From: Syntrophotalea acetylenica
GTDB taxonomy: Bacteria > Desulfobacterota > Desulfuromonadia > Desulfuromonadales > Syntrophotaleaceae
Direction of reading: 5' to 3'
Length of the DNA: 64,000 bases
NCBI RefSeq assembly: GCF_001888165.1
Contig: NZ_CP015455.1
Span: 434,001-498,000, forward strand
Under the pieces are notes generated by a model, which saw only the letters and a program-made list of their open reading frames with translations, was not told the DNA's origin and searched no databases. A program made the translations under genes and the position numbers. Below are positions 36,285 through 46,726 of the stretch, one piece after another. The stretch's first letter is position 1, and every line of letters starts with the position of its first letter.

Positions 36285-37436
36285 TCAATCGGCCACAAGT
36301 GCCTGTGGAATGATTCGCGGCGCCATCGGCGGATCCTGTAAAATCCTGGACGGAGCGTTTTTTTGCTGCTCGATAATGCGCAAACTGGTTGCGGAAAAAG
36401 AAAATATAGCGGTGTCTCCCGGTTTGAGATCCTGCTCACGGGCACCCATCACTGTGACGGCGGCCTGCAGGCAGAATCCGTCGGCCTGGCCTGTTACCCA
36501 TACCAGTGGGCCGCGTCGTTCCATGCGAACAATCTCGGCGGGCAGATGGTTACGCAAGGTGCCACGTGGCTGTTCTCTGGCCAGGCCCAGTTCCTCGGGC
36601 CGCACGGATACCAGAATCTGCTGTCCGACCGGGGCGTGGTCAATGCTGTAAAACCGGGCCTTCCCAGCCTCGATGTGCGTCAGACCCGAAGGGTCACAGT
36701 CGAGCACCCTGCCTTGCAGTATGTTGCGCGCACCGAGAAAATGGGCAACAAAGCCGGGGCGCGGGCAGTTGAAAACATGCTCGGGGGAGCCGGTTTGCAG
36801 AATCTGCCCATCATGCAAAACCGCCACCTGGTCGGCGAGGGCCCAGACATCTTCCATGTCGTGGGTGACATGCAGGACGGTGACGTCGAGGTCTTTGACC
36901 AGTTGGCGCAGCAGGCTGCGCATGCGTTCCCGGCTGGCAACGTCCAGCGCGCTGAAGGCCTCATCCAACAACAAAACCTTGGGATCGGCAACAAGCGCCC
37001 TTGCAAGCGCGGCGCGTTGCTGTTCTCCTCCCGACAGCGTGTTGATGTCCCTGTGCAGCAGGTTTTCGATGCCGAGGCGGGCGGAGATGTCGCAAACCTT
37101 GGTTTTTACCTGTTTTCGGGACATTTTCTGCAGCTTCATGCCGAAGGCGATATTGTCAAATATGTTCAGATGTGGAAAAAGCATGTAGTCCTGGTATACG
37201 ATACCCATCTTGCGCCGCTCCGGGGACCATTTTGTGATGTCCTGCCCATGCAACAGGATCTGGCCGCGCAGGGGATTGAAGCTGCCGATGATCGTTTCCA
37301 GAAGGATGCTCTTCCCGGCCCCCGAGTCACCGATAAGGCAGCAGTATTTGCCTTTCTCCACAGCCAGGCTGGCACCTCTCAGGCTGAATTCTCCCAGGTC
37401 GACATACAGGTCCCGGATCTCCAGCAACGCCATCAT
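36285..37436 (-). CDS. Molybdate/tungstate ABC transporter ATP-binding protein
   Basis: 383 residues. The ATPase domain has Walker A GDSGAGKSILLE, Q-loop VYQDYMLFPHL, signature LSGGEQQRAALARAL, Walker B VLLLDEAFSALD and switch His in HVTHDMED. The C-terminal 140 residues form a TOBE-like regulatory domain (VSVRPEELGLA), typical of ModC/WtpC subunits. The start overlaps the permease stop (ATGA). Third gene of a minus-strand operon with the permease and binding protein. Whether Mo or W is preferred cannot be told. Confidence 0.88.
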   Translation of the reverse strand: MMALLEIRDLYVDLGEFSLRGASLAVEKGKYCCLIGDSGAGKSILLETIIGSFNPLRGQILLHGQDITKWSPERRKMGIVYQDYMLFPHLNIFDNIAFGMKLQKMSRKQVKTKVCDISARLGIENLLHRDINTLSGGEQQRAALARALVADPKVLLLDEAFSALDVASRERMRSLLRQLVKDLDVTVLHVTHDMEDVWALADQVAVLHDGQILQTGSPEHVFNCPRPGFVAHFLGARNILQGRVLDCDPSGLTHIEAGKARFYSIDHAPVGQQILVSVRPEELGLAREQPRGTLRNHLPAEIVRMERRGPLVWVTGQADGFCLQAAVTVMGAREQDLKPGDTAIFSFSATSLRIIEQQKNAPSRILQDPPMAPRIIPQALVAD

Positions 37437-38218
37437 AGTACCACCTCACGGTTCAACATCTCAAAAACCACGATAGCCGCCAGAGAAATCAGAATCAGCA
37501 GGATACCCGAGGTCATGGCCATGGCCAGATTGCCATAGGAGATGTTCAGATACAGAGTGATCGGCAGCGTTTCCGTGAACATGCGGGTGCCGCCGGCCAG
37601 GATGAGAACCGTTCCGAAACAGCCCATGCACCGGGCAAATGCAATCACCGCTCCGGCAAACAGACCGCCTCTGGCCATGGGCAGGGTCACGCGCCAGAAG
37701 GCCGCCCATTGCCCGCAGCCAAGGCTGCGGGCCACCAGTTCATAACGTGGACTGATGCTGCGGAATGCGGCGTACACCACACGCGTCGCATAGGGCGCGG
37801 CGGTGAAGATCTGCGCAATGGCGATGCCGGTTTTGCTGAACACGATATCGATGCCGGCTTGCTTGAGCCAGCCGGCCACGGGATCGTGGCCGAACAGCAG
37901 CAGCAAACAAAGTCCCAGCACCAGTTCAGGGAATGCCATTGGCAAATCAACAACGGTGCGCAGCAGCTGATGGCCGGGGAACTGAAAGCGCGCCAGTACG
38001 TAGCCAATGCTGATCGCCAGTATCATGACCACCGCCACGGAAATGCCGCTGGTAATCAGCGACAGGCGGATACTGTAAAGCATTTCCTCCGACAGGGTGC
38101 TGCTGAGCACCTCCGCCCAGCGGGGCATAAAAACCAGGGACAACATGGCCCACAGCAGCATGCCCACAAACAATACGGTAATGCTGGTCAGACCTGCCTT
38201 GAAAAGCCGATTCGCCAT
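37433..38218 (-). CDS. Molybdate/tungstate ABC transporter permease
   Basis: 261 residues with about six membrane segments. The cytoplasmic EAA loop, which contacts the ATPase, is seen as ELVARSLGCGQWAAFWRVTL. Start at the ATG at 38218 (MANRLFKAG), 4 bp after the binding-protein stop; a longer in-frame start at 38287 would overlap the binding-protein gene heavily. It is a ModB/WtpB-type permease by family style and operon context. Confidence 0.88.
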   Translation of the reverse strand: MANRLFKAGLTSITVLFVGMLLWAMLSLVFMPRWAEVLSSTLSEEMLYSIRLSLITSGISVAVVMILAISIGYVLARFQFPGHQLLRTVVDLPMAFPELVLGLCLLLLFGHDPVAGWLKQAGIDIVFSKTGIAIAQIFTAAPYATRVVYAAFRSISPRYELVARSLGCGQWAAFWRVTLPMARGGLFAGAVIAFARCMGCFGTVLILAGGTRMFTETLPITLYLNISYGNLAMAMTSGILLILISLAAIVVFEMLNREVVL

Positions 38219-38222
38219 AAAA

Positions 38223-39008
38223 TCACTCCGGTCTGGCGACAGGGAAGCCCCATTTGCGCCACAGGGCCTTGCCCTCGGGCGATGCAATGTAATCGATGAA
38301 TGCCTGGGCCCGGTCCGCTTGTTGCGAATAGGTCACGACGGAGGCGGGAATGGTTTTGATGCTGTTCTGGGCAGCGGGGATCTGCACGATATCGACCTTG
38401 CCCCTGGCCTGGCCCCAGGTGGCCTGATCTTCCCAGGCGATGCAGGCATCCACCTGTCCGGTGGCGGCATAAATCAGCAGCTGGTTGGTGGTGCTGGGAC
38501 GAACCACGGTATTTTTTGCAACGGTTTCCATAAGGTTGTTCTTGGTCAGAATCTCGTTGCCGACTTTGCCGATGGCCGCAGCTTTGGCGTCGGCCAGGGC
38601 AACGCGCACGCCGGGCCGGGCCAGATCCCGCAGCGATTGGATTTTTGCAGGATTGCCGGCCGGTACCAGGATGACCGGCACATGGTAGCATAGCAACTTT
38701 TGTCCTTCTGCGCGGGCCAGCCCCTGCTTTACGGCATCCTTGTTGTATTTGTCCGCTCCGGGGATGAAAACGTCGCCTGCCTTGCGGGTGGCAATCATCC
38801 CGAACAGCTCGCCGGAGCCGCCATAGATCAACTGTACAGGGATCTTGTAGCGTGCCTCGAACTGTGTTTTGAGTTCATCCATCGGTTTCATCAGGCCAGC
38901 GCCGGCATACACCGTGAGCGGCTGCTGGCCCGCCAGGGCCGGGGCGCCGAAGCTGCCCATCATCAGAAGTACTGCCAAGCAGATTGTCCGCCACATTTTC
39001 ATACGCAT
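38223..39008 (-). CDS. Molybdate/tungstate-binding periplasmic protein
   Basis: 261 residues with a signal peptide (MRMKMWRTICLAVLLMMGSF to about ALA). The type II binding-protein fold has TVYAGAGLMKPMDELKTQFE, YGGSGELFGMI and GDVFIPGADKYNKD. These match the ModA/WtpA family, which binds oxyanions through main-chain and Ser/Thr contacts. First gene of the operon, so it would be made in excess. moaA and moaC elsewhere in the window fit a need for Mo/W cofactor. Confidence 0.88.
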   Translation of the reverse strand: MRMKMWRTICLAVLLMMGSFGAPALAGQQPLTVYAGAGLMKPMDELKTQFEARYKIPVQLIYGGSGELFGMIATRKAGDVFIPGADKYNKDAVKQGLARAEGQKLLCYHVPVILVPAGNPAKIQSLRDLARPGVRVALADAKAAAIGKVGNEILTKNNLMETVAKNTVVRPSTTNQLLIYAATGQVDACIAWEDQATWGQARGKVDIVQIPAAQNSIKTIPASVVTYSQQADRAQAFIDYIASPEGKALWRKWGFPVARPE

Positions 39009-39426
39009 GTTTTCCTCCCGGAATTAAATACACTCTCTTCGGGGCAGGCACCTCTCCTTTCCCGAAAAAAGCATTTAGGTGTTAGTTATTTCTAGGTTGG
39101 CAGAATTTCGGTGTCTTTTCAAGTAAATAACGAAGTTGGGTGAGATGTGTTTATTAAGCCGTTTCCATCAGGAAACGGCGGATGGACAGGGGCTCAAGTT
39201 TCAGATTGGCTGGCGTGATAAGTGCGGGCGGGGGGATTGTTCCAGGGTTGCCCCAGGGGCAAGTTTGTCGAGAGAAATACCGTTGGGATGGAGCTGATAC
39301 ACATGTTTGTATCGCATTCATGCACCCATCAAAAATAGCCCCCCTGTCGGGGGGCTTGAGGAGAAAATGAAACAATCGGGGCATGGGGATGCCCCGGGTT
39401 TTCCATCCGGGGGGTACGGATGAAAA
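39009..39426. other. Intergenic region upstream of the Mo/W operon
   Basis: No gene seen. It holds the leader of the Mo/W operon, a 9-bp stem hairpin GCCGTTTCC/GGAAACGGC at 39158-39179, and the aminotransferase terminator. I looked for a Moco riboswitch or ModE-type inverted repeat and could not support either. Confidence 0.5.
39331..39356 (-). terminator. Terminator of the aminotransferase gene
   Basis: An 8-bp stem AGCCCCCC/GGGGGGCT with TGTC/GACA loop, followed on the minus strand by a TATTTTT tail, 70 bp past the stop codon. Confidence 0.85.
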
Positions 39427-40503
39427 TCAGGCGCGCACCTGGGGCAGCAGTTCCTCAAGCAGCGCAAAATATTCTTCCATGTCGGCCATGGTCATGTCGC
39501 CCATGTGCGGGATGCGGAATGTCGTATTTTTGATCTTGCCGTAGCCGCCGTCCATGGCATAGCCGCGTTCACCGAGCAGTTCCTTGAGACGGGCCACATC
39601 GGTGCGGCCGTCGTTGGCGACGGCGGTCAAGGTCTGGGAGCGAGCGCCTTCGGCGGCATACAGCCCAAAGCCCTGCTTCAGGGCCCAGGCGCGGGTGGTG
39701 TCGGCCATCAGGCGGTGGCGTGCGTAGCGGTTTTCCAGGCCCTCGGCGAACATTTTCTGCAACTGGTGGCGCAGGGCGAAGATCATGCTGATGCAGGGCG
39801 TGCTGGGGGTGTTGTTTTTCTCGTCGTTCTTTTCGAATTCCTCGAAATCGAAATAGTAGCCCCGGTTGGGAGTGGTGCGCGCCTTGTCCAGGGCCTTGCG
39901 GCTGACGGCGAACACGGCCAGTCCCGGCGGCAGGGCGAAGGCCTTCTGTACGCCGGCCAGGCAGACATCGATGCCCAGGGCGGTGACGTCGATGGGGACG
40001 GCGCTCATGGAGGAGACGGTATCCACGATGAAGGAGACATCGGGGTATTTCTGCATCACCGCGGCAATCTCCTCAAGAGGTGACATGACTCCTGTGGAAG
40101 TTTCGTTGTGAACCAGGGTCATGGCGTCGTATTTGCCGGTAGACAGGGCCTCGTCAACCATCGCCGCGGTTACCGGTTGCCCCCATTCGGCGCTGAATAC
40201 GTCGGCTTCGAGGCCACAGCGCAGGGTAACGTCGTACCACTTCTTGCTGAATGCGCCGTTGGCGAAACAGGCGCAGCGTTTTTGCACCAGGTTACGGACC
40301 GCACCCTCCATAACGCCGAAGGCGCTGGATGTGGACAGAAAAACCGGTCCGGGGGCATTCAGCAGTTTTTTAAGGCCGTCGACGACTTCTTTGTGCAGGA
40401 CGGCGTACTCTTTCATGCGGTGGCCGATCATGGGGGTGGCCATGACTTCCAGAACGTCGGCACTCACTTCAACGGGTCCGGGGATATAGAGTTTCTTGCT
40501 CAT
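39427..40503 (-). CDS. Class V aminotransferase (phosphoserine/serine/alanine-glyoxylate type)
   Basis: A 358-residue PLP enzyme. It begins MSKKLYIPGPVEVSADVLEV. The cofactor Lys is in GVQKAFALPPGL at about residue 185, with PLP-contacting Asp in FIVDTVSSMSAVP and HNETSTGV upstream. Class V members of this shape act as serine-glyoxylate, alanine-glyoxylate or phosphoserine aminotransferases. The ZTP riboswitch upstream ties it to one-carbon and purine metabolism, so a serine-pathway role next to SerA is the best guess. Start at 40503 with AAGGAG; in-frame codons further upstream run through the riboswitch and are not translated. Confidence 0.88.
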   Translation of the reverse strand: MSKKLYIPGPVEVSADVLEVMATPMIGHRMKEYAVLHKEVVDGLKKLLNAPGPVFLSTSSAFGVMEGAVRNLVQKRCACFANGAFSKKWYDVTLRCGLEADVFSAEWGQPVTAAMVDEALSTGKYDAMTLVHNETSTGVMSPLEEIAAVMQKYPDVSFIVDTVSSMSAVPIDVTALGIDVCLAGVQKAFALPPGLAVFAVSRKALDKARTTPNRGYYFDFEEFEKNDEKNNTPSTPCISMIFALRHQLQKMFAEGLENRYARHRLMADTTRAWALKQGFGLYAAEGARSQTLTAVANDGRTDVARLKELLGERGYAMDGGYGKIKNTTFRIPHMGDMTMADMEEYFALLEELLPQVRA

Positions 40504-40526
40504 GGCTGTCTGCTCCTTCGGAAAAT

Positions 40527-40564
40527 AAAAAACGCCTGGCCCTTGTTCAAGGGGGCCCAGGCGT
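40527..40564 (-). terminator. Riboswitch-controlled terminator
   Basis: Stem CGCCTGG.CCC / GGGCCAGGCG followed by T6 on the minus strand. Its 5' arm is the conserved 3' segment of the ZTP aptamer, so ligand binding and termination should be mutually exclusive. Confidence 0.85.
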
Positions 40565-40636
40565 ACGGCTCTCAGGTCTTTTGATCCCGCTCCCCGGTGG
40601 TGAACCACCTCGAGACGCCAGTTACGGGAGACCTGC
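40555..40636 (-). promoter_or_regulatory. ZTP (pfl) riboswitch
   Basis: On the minus strand the aptamer reads CCCGTAACTGGCG, then a GGTGG-TTCA-CCACC hairpin, then GGGGAGCGGGA, closed by a CAGGTCT/AGACCTG helix. It is followed by the 3' conserved CCGTACGCCTGGGC. This is the pfl/ZTP consensus, which senses the purine intermediate AICAR triphosphate/monophosphate when 10-formyl-tetrahydrofolate is short. The overlap with the downstream terminator predicts an ON switch. Confidence 0.93.
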
Positions 40637-40667
40637 AAATTGTCGGAACTCATGCGAGTTGAAAACC

Positions 40668-40696
40668 AAGTAACACACCTGCTTTCTCAAAGTCAA
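40668..40696 (-). promoter_or_regulatory. Possible promoter of the riboswitch transcript
   Basis: TTGACT, 17 bases and TTACTT on the minus strand, ending about 30 bases before the aptamer. The -35 is good, the -10 weak. Confidence 0.4.
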
Positions 40697-40779
40697 GCCG
40701 GTTTCTTGGCGATCCGGTATACATTCCGGGGGAGATTTTATGAGATCGCCCGGTCTTTGCAGAAATTTATCGAAATCCC

Positions 40780-40807
40780 TTGACATTCACCATCAGCTGA
40801 TTATATT
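40780..40807 (+). promoter_or_regulatory. Sigma-70 promoter of groESL
   Basis: TTGACA (40780-40785), 16-base spacer and TATATT (40802-40807). The CIRCE operator lies over the expected start site. Confidence 0.8.
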
Positions 40808-40819
40808 TAGCCTTGCTTG

Positions 40820-40846
40820 TTAGCACTCACCCAAAACGAGTGCTAA
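40820..40846. promoter_or_regulatory. CIRCE operator (HrcA site)
   Basis: Perfect TTAGCACTC-N9-GAGTGCTAA inverted repeat, the binding site of the heat-shock repressor HrcA. It lies about 13 bp after the -10 of the groES promoter. No hrcA gene is in the window. Confidence 0.97.
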
Positions 40847-40981
40847 CATCGAGCCAAAGTCCAGGGCTTTGGTCCGCGCTTGCAACGGACTTGAGCTTTT
40901 TTGTTTGGATGTTGAGAAGGTTTTTTTCGGGATGCGTCCCGCACTCAAAATTTTTATGACCGAACGAAAGGAGAATGCAGC

Positions 40982-41269
40982 ATGAACATCAGACCTTTGC
41001 GTGATCGTATCATCGTGGAACGGACCGAAGAGGAAACCACCACCGCCGGTGGCCTCATTATTCCTGACTCCGCCAAGGAAAAACCCCAGCAGGGTGTCGT
41101 CAAGGCCGTAGGCAAGGGCAAGGTGCTCGAAGATGGCACCGTGCTTCCCATGGACATCAAGGTCGGCGACCGCGTTCTGTTTGGCAAATACGCCGGCAGC
41201 GAGATCAAGATCGACGGCAAGGAATATCAGATCATGCGTGAAGACGATATTCTCGGTATTCTCGAGTAA
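40982..41269 (+). CDS. groES: Co-chaperonin GroES
   Basis: This 95-residue GroES lid subunit begins [20 protein letters not shown] and contains the mobile loop [20 protein letters not shown] and [11 protein letters not shown]. It forms a heptameric cap on GroEL. AAAGGAG precedes the ATG. The leader of about 160 bases contains CIRCE, which may also act as an RNA stem. groEL follows after 46 bp. Confidence 0.98.
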   Translation: MNIRPLRDRIIVERTEEETTTAGGLIIPDSAKEKPQQGVVKAVGKGKVLEDGTVLPMDIKVGDRVLFGKYAGSEIKIDGKEYQIMREDDILGILE

Positions 41270-41309
41270 ATCGCTATTGTTTCAGTAAAGCCAATCCAAA
41301 GGAGGATAA

Positions 41310-42965
<1,656 letters not shown>

Positions 42966-42990
42966 TTGCCCTGACACTGTAGCGGTATAA

Positions 42991-43026
42991 ACAAAAGCCC
43001 CCCGGAGAGATCCGGGGGGCTTTTGT
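42991..43026. terminator. Terminator of groESL
   Basis: Perfect 16-bp stem ACAAAAGCCCCCCGGA and complement with a GAGA loop. It lies between convergent groEL and the PP-loop gene, and the TTTTGT arm follows groEL. Confidence 0.93.
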
Positions 43027-43060
43027 TTTCCGTGAAATGCTGCTGGTTTGCCGGGGGCTT

Positions 43061-44038
43061 TCAGAGCACCTGCAGCAGAACGCTGCGATCCTGACTCATG
43101 GGGGCAACGCTCATCAGGCGTTCTTCGCCATCGTGGAACAGGCGCACAGTTACCTGCATCTGGTCGCGGCCTTTGCCGTAGCCGGCGACGATGGCGGCCG
43201 CCAGCAACAGGTCGTTTGGTGTCGGGTTGCCGCTGATCAGACCGGTCGGGCCGCGAAACTCCGGGGCATGCATCAGGATATAACCCGGACGGGCGGCGGC
43301 CTGCAGGTTTTCATTGTCTTCCTGGTTGCGCCCCAAGGTCAGCTTCGCCGAGCAGGAGAGGCGAAACTGTCGACCGAGTTTAAGGATTTCGATATCCTGT
43401 ACGGTGCATTCGGGTTGATGTTCCAGCAGGTCCCGCAGTTTGCCGGTAAAGGACTTTTCCGTTAAAAGGCAACCGCCCCCGGATCCGGGATATTCATGCA
43501 GGTCCCATTGCCGGGCATAGTCCTCCTGGCGCTTGCGGGAACGGCCCTGGATGTCGAGAAGCTTTTCACGGGCAACCAGACCCTGTTCCTCCATTGCGGT
43601 TGGCGGCAGAAGCCGGGCGCACAAGGGGCGCAGAATGATGTCGGCGCAGCCGGCATGTTTGGCGACGGCCTGAAGGGCATTGTAGTTCTGGCTCATGGGG
43701 CGCTGGCCGAGAACTTCCCCGGAAAATAGAAAATCAAATTCACCACTTTGGACATGGCGCGCCGCCAGTCGGAACATCAGGGCGTGGCAATCGATGCAGG
43801 GATTGAGATTTCTGCCGTAGCCGTAGCGGGGTTTTTTCAGCATATCCAGGTGGATGTCGCCGATGTTTTCGACGATCAGTGGAATATCGATCTGGCGGGC
43901 GGCCTGTCGGGCCCGCTCCGCGCCGAAAAAGGGGGTCACGAATACGATGCCGGTGACCGCGACGCCCTGGCGTTTGAGGGTCAGGGCCGCAAGGGTGCTG
44001 TCGAGCCCCCCGGAAAAAAGACCGAGAGCTTTACTCAT
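43061..44038 (-). CDS. PP-loop ATPase related to tRNA thiouridylases
   Basis: 325 residues. The PP-loop ATP motif is at the N-terminus (LGLFSGGLDSTLAAL). A CxxC pair in NPCIDCHALMFRLA at about residues 80-93 resembles the catalytic cysteine region of MnmA-type tRNA 2-thiouridylases. A second Cys is present in GGGCLLTEKSF. The C-terminal part (about 200-325) lacks the MnmA central and barrel domains, so this is not canonical MnmA. It may thiolate tRNA or activate another sulfur acceptor. It is divergent from moaA, also a sulfur-cofactor gene. The molecular function is inferred. Confidence 0.7.
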   Translation of the reverse strand: MSKALGLFSGGLDSTLAALTLKRQGVAVTGIVFVTPFFGAERARQAARQIDIPLIVENIGDIHLDMLKKPRYGYGRNLNPCIDCHALMFRLAARHVQSGEFDFLFSGEVLGQRPMSQNYNALQAVAKHAGCADIILRPLCARLLPPTAMEEQGLVAREKLLDIQGRSRKRQEDYARQWDLHEYPGSGGGCLLTEKSFTGKLRDLLEHQPECTVQDIEILKLGRQFRLSCSAKLTLGRNQEDNENLQAAARPGYILMHAPEFRGPTGLISGNPTPNDLLLAAAIVAGYGKGRDQMQVTVRLFHDGEERLMSVAPMSQDRSVLLQVL

Positions 44039-44271
44039 AACAAAATCAACCTCCGAAATTTCTGCACGCGAACCCGGGTTGTCTGAACCCTCCGAGACCC
44101 GTTCCGGTGCGGGAGCGGCATGGAAACTGTCCGTGGTTTCATTGATATCACCGCTGCTGCAGCGATACCTCTTGCCCTGTCGCGCTTTTTGGTGGTAATG
44201 TTTAGTTTGATCCGATAAAACGCAGTTTCATTTCTGTATACGAAATTCGTCTTGCCAGGGGCCTTACAACA

Positions 44272-45273
44272 GTGAAAAAGAGCAAAAACATATTGCAGGA
44301 CAACTATGGGCGCACCATAGAGTATCTGCGGCTGTCGGTGACCGACCGGTGCAATCTGCGCTGTCGTTACTGCATGCCGGCCAGCGGGGTTGAGACCATC
44401 GACCATGCCGATATCCTCTCCTACGAGGAAATGTTGCGCGTGGTGGCGGTGGCGATTCGCTGCGGGGTCAAAAAAATTCGTGTGACCGGCGGCGAGCCGC
44501 TGGTGCGCAAGGGCATCGTCGAGTTCATCCGTGATATGTCCGATCTTTCCAAAAAAATTGAAATCACCCTCACCACCAACGGCATCCTGCTGGCGGACAT
44601 GGCGGCGGACCTGCGCAAGGCCGGTCTGAGTCGGGTCAATGTCAGTCTCGATACGTTGCGGGAGGATCGGTTTTTGGAGATCACCCGTCGTGCCGGGCTG
44701 CAGAAAGTCATCGATGGCTTGCATGCGGCGGAGGCCGTTGGTCTTACGCCCCTTAAAATCAATATGGTTCCGATTCGCGGAGTCAACGATGATGAAATTG
44801 CCGATTTTGCCCGTCTGACCCTCGATCAGCCGTGGGAAGTCCGTTTCATTGAGTTCATGCCGGTCAGCGACGGTCTGGATTATACACCGGACAACATGTT
44901 CCCGGCCGCCGATATCATCAAGGCGCTGGAAAATGTCGGCAAGCTGGTTTCCGAGTTGCGGCAAGGCCCGGCTGGCCCGGCCCGCATGTTTCATTTTCCC
45001 GACAGTCCGGGTCATATCGGTGTGATTCCGGCGGTTTCCGAGCATTTCTGTGGCGAATGCAACCGCATGCGCATCACGGCCGATGGGCGCATCCGACCCT
45101 GCCTGTTTTCCACTGAGGAAATCGATCTGCGCGGTGCCTTGCGTCGCAACGCCAGCGATGCGGAACTCGAGGCAATTCTTCGCAACGCCGCCTGCGCCAA
45201 ACCCGAACGCCATCACATCGGGGAAAAGGACTTCCGTCAGGGCAAGCGCCGTATGCACGGCATCGGCGGCTGA
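44272..45273 (+). CDS. moaA: GTP 3',8-cyclase MoaA
   Basis: 333 residues; first step of molybdopterin synthesis. The radical-SAM cluster motif is CNLRCRYC at about residues 25-32; GGEPLV is the SAM contact. The C-terminal second 4Fe-4S cluster is shown by FCGECNRMRIT and PCLFS, and the C-terminal Gly-Gly needed for activity is present (HGIGG). The start is a GTG; a weak AGGGG lies 15 bases upstream. MoaC is encoded at 50931-51413, and a Mo/W importer at 36-39 kb. A terminator follows. Confidence 0.96.
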   Translation: MKKSKNILQDNYGRTIEYLRLSVTDRCNLRCRYCMPASGVETIDHADILSYEEMLRVVAVAIRCGVKKIRVTGGEPLVRKGIVEFIRDMSDLSKKIEITLTTNGILLADMAADLRKAGLSRVNVSLDTLREDRFLEITRRAGLQKVIDGLHAAEAVGLTPLKINMVPIRGVNDDEIADFARLTLDQPWEVRFIEFMPVSDGLDYTPDNMFPAADIIKALENVGKLVSELRQGPAGPARMFHFPDSPGHIGVIPAVSEHFCGECNRMRITADGRIRPCLFSTEEIDLRGALRRNASDAELEAILRNAACAKPERHHIGEKDFRQGKRRMHGIGG

Positions 45274-45296
45274 GACGTATTGCTTTCTGCTTCGTG

Positions 45297-45327
45297 CGGC
45301 CCCGGAAGCGTCAAGCTTCCGGGGCCG
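45297..45327 (+). terminator. Terminator of moaA
   Basis: Perfect 13-bp stem CGGCCCCGGAAGC and complement with a 5-base loop, followed by TTTCCGTTTTT. Confidence 0.88.
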
Positions 45328-45375
45328 TTTCCGTTTTTGCGTGTCGTCACCGCCGGTCTCCCTTCGAGGCAAGGT

Positions 45376-46647
45376 TTATATTTTCTCCGCCGCCGCCAGA
45401 CCGTCGGCTACCAGCTCCAGAACATGACATGCTTTTTGCGGCAGCCCCGCATGGTTGATGGCGTCCTGCAATTGCATGATACATCCCGGGCAGGCGGTCG
45501 CCACGATTTCGGCGCCGCTGTCCCGGATCCCTTCGGCTTTCAGGGCACCAAGCTGTTTGCTGACATCGTAATGGTAGACCGAAAACGTCCCCCCCAAACC
45601 GCAACAGGCATCGGCATTTTTCATATCGACCATGCGTACCGAGGGCAGCGCTGACAGCAAACGGGGAGGAGCATCCTTCAGCCCGGCCTGACGCAGATGG
45701 CAAGGCACATGGTAGGCAACGGGGCGCGGATTGTCATGGCGGGGCATGCGCAGCAGTTTTTCCTCTATTCCCTGCTTTATCAGAAACTCATGGATATCCA
45801 TGACCTTGTCGGAAAGTGCCGCATGCTGCGGACCGAGGTCGCAAAAATGCCTGGTCAAACCGCTGTGGCAGGAGGCGCAGGCGGTGATGATGACATCGGC
45901 CTTGTGCGCCGTCAGGGCCTCCAGGTTGCGGTCCGCAAGCCGCGCCGCGGCTTGGCCGTCGCCGGCGCAAAGCGCCGGCAATCCGCAGCATCCCTGGTCT
46001 CTGGGGATGAGAATGTTCATGCCGAGATTCTGCAGGACGGCTACAACGCTGTCGCCGATTTCCGGAAGCACGTAATTGATCATGCAGCCGGTGAAAAAGG
46101 TCACCAGGGGTTTGTCGGGCTCTCCCGCGATGAATTCGGGATGGCTCTGGCGAAAAGTCCGGGGTGCGATTTCCGGGAGCGTGCGGTCTCGGCTGATGTA
46201 GGGCGCCGGAAAGCGCAGGCGCAGGCCGCTGCTGCCGGGAACGCGGCGCAGGGCCAGCCAGGAGAACATGCGACCCATTCGGGTCAGCAGGTTCATCAGC
46301 CAGGGGCGTTGCAGTACCGTGGCAACGCCGCGGCCGAACAGGGTCAGTCCCTTTTCCCGTCCTATGCGGCGTCGCAAAGCCAGAATAATCTGGTCGGTCG
46401 GCACCTGATTGGGGCATTCCTTGACGCAGCGGCCACAGGCCAGGCATTGGGAAATATCGCTGATAAACCGGCGGTCGAGATCGATCTTGCCATCCAGCAA
46501 AGCCTGTGCAAGGGATATCTTGCCCCGTGCCACCACCGCTTCGGACTGGACCTGGCTGAACACCGGGCAGTGTGCCCTGCAGGTGCCGCATTTGACGCAT
46601 TCGCGCAGGTTTTTCCGGTAATCTTCTATGTCCTGATGTTTGCTCAT
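45376..46647 (-). CDS. Glycolate/lactate oxidase-type iron-sulfur subunit (GlcF-like)
   Basis: 423 residues. Two ferredoxin-type 4Fe-4S motifs lie at the N-terminus (CVKCGTCRAHCP at about 17-28, CLACGRCVKECP at about 69-80). Two C-terminal cysteine-rich CCG domains follow (QGCCGLPALC and DACCGLGGTF). This is the GlcF/LutA/GlpC layout that passes electrons from a flavin dehydrogenase to the membrane pool. It follows the FAD subunit gene after 79 bp. The start at 46647 (MSKHQDIEDY) has only a weak ribosome site. The substrate (glycolate, lactate or another 2-hydroxyacid) is not determined. Confidence 0.88.
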   Translation of the reverse strand: MSKHQDIEDYRKNLRECVKCGTCRAHCPVFSQVQSEAVVARGKISLAQALLDGKIDLDRRFISDISQCLACGRCVKECPNQVPTDQIILALRRRIGREKGLTLFGRGVATVLQRPWLMNLLTRMGRMFSWLALRRVPGSSGLRLRFPAPYISRDRTLPEIAPRTFRQSHPEFIAGEPDKPLVTFFTGCMINYVLPEIGDSVVAVLQNLGMNILIPRDQGCCGLPALCAGDGQAAARLADRNLEALTAHKADVIITACASCHSGLTRHFCDLGPQHAALSDKVMDIHEFLIKQGIEEKLLRMPRHDNPRPVAYHVPCHLRQAGLKDAPPRLLSALPSVRMVDMKNADACCGLGGTFSVYHYDVSKQLGALKAEGIRDSGAEIVATACPGCIMQLQDAINHAGLPQKACHVLELVADGLAAAEKI

Positions 46648-46726
46648 GTATTGTTCCGTAGGGCGGTCGGGCCGCCTGGTGTTGTGCGTTTTCCTGGCTT
46701 CGGGCCCATCAACGGCGTGATCTCGA

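Noticed and set aside
40504-40653. N-terminal extension of the class V aminotransferase
   Set aside because: The extra codons lie in the ZTP aptamer and terminator; AAGGAG and conserved sequence support the ATG at 40503.
44039-44271. Moco riboswitch before moaA
   Set aside because: The region was read for the conserved Moco motif core; no convincing match was found.
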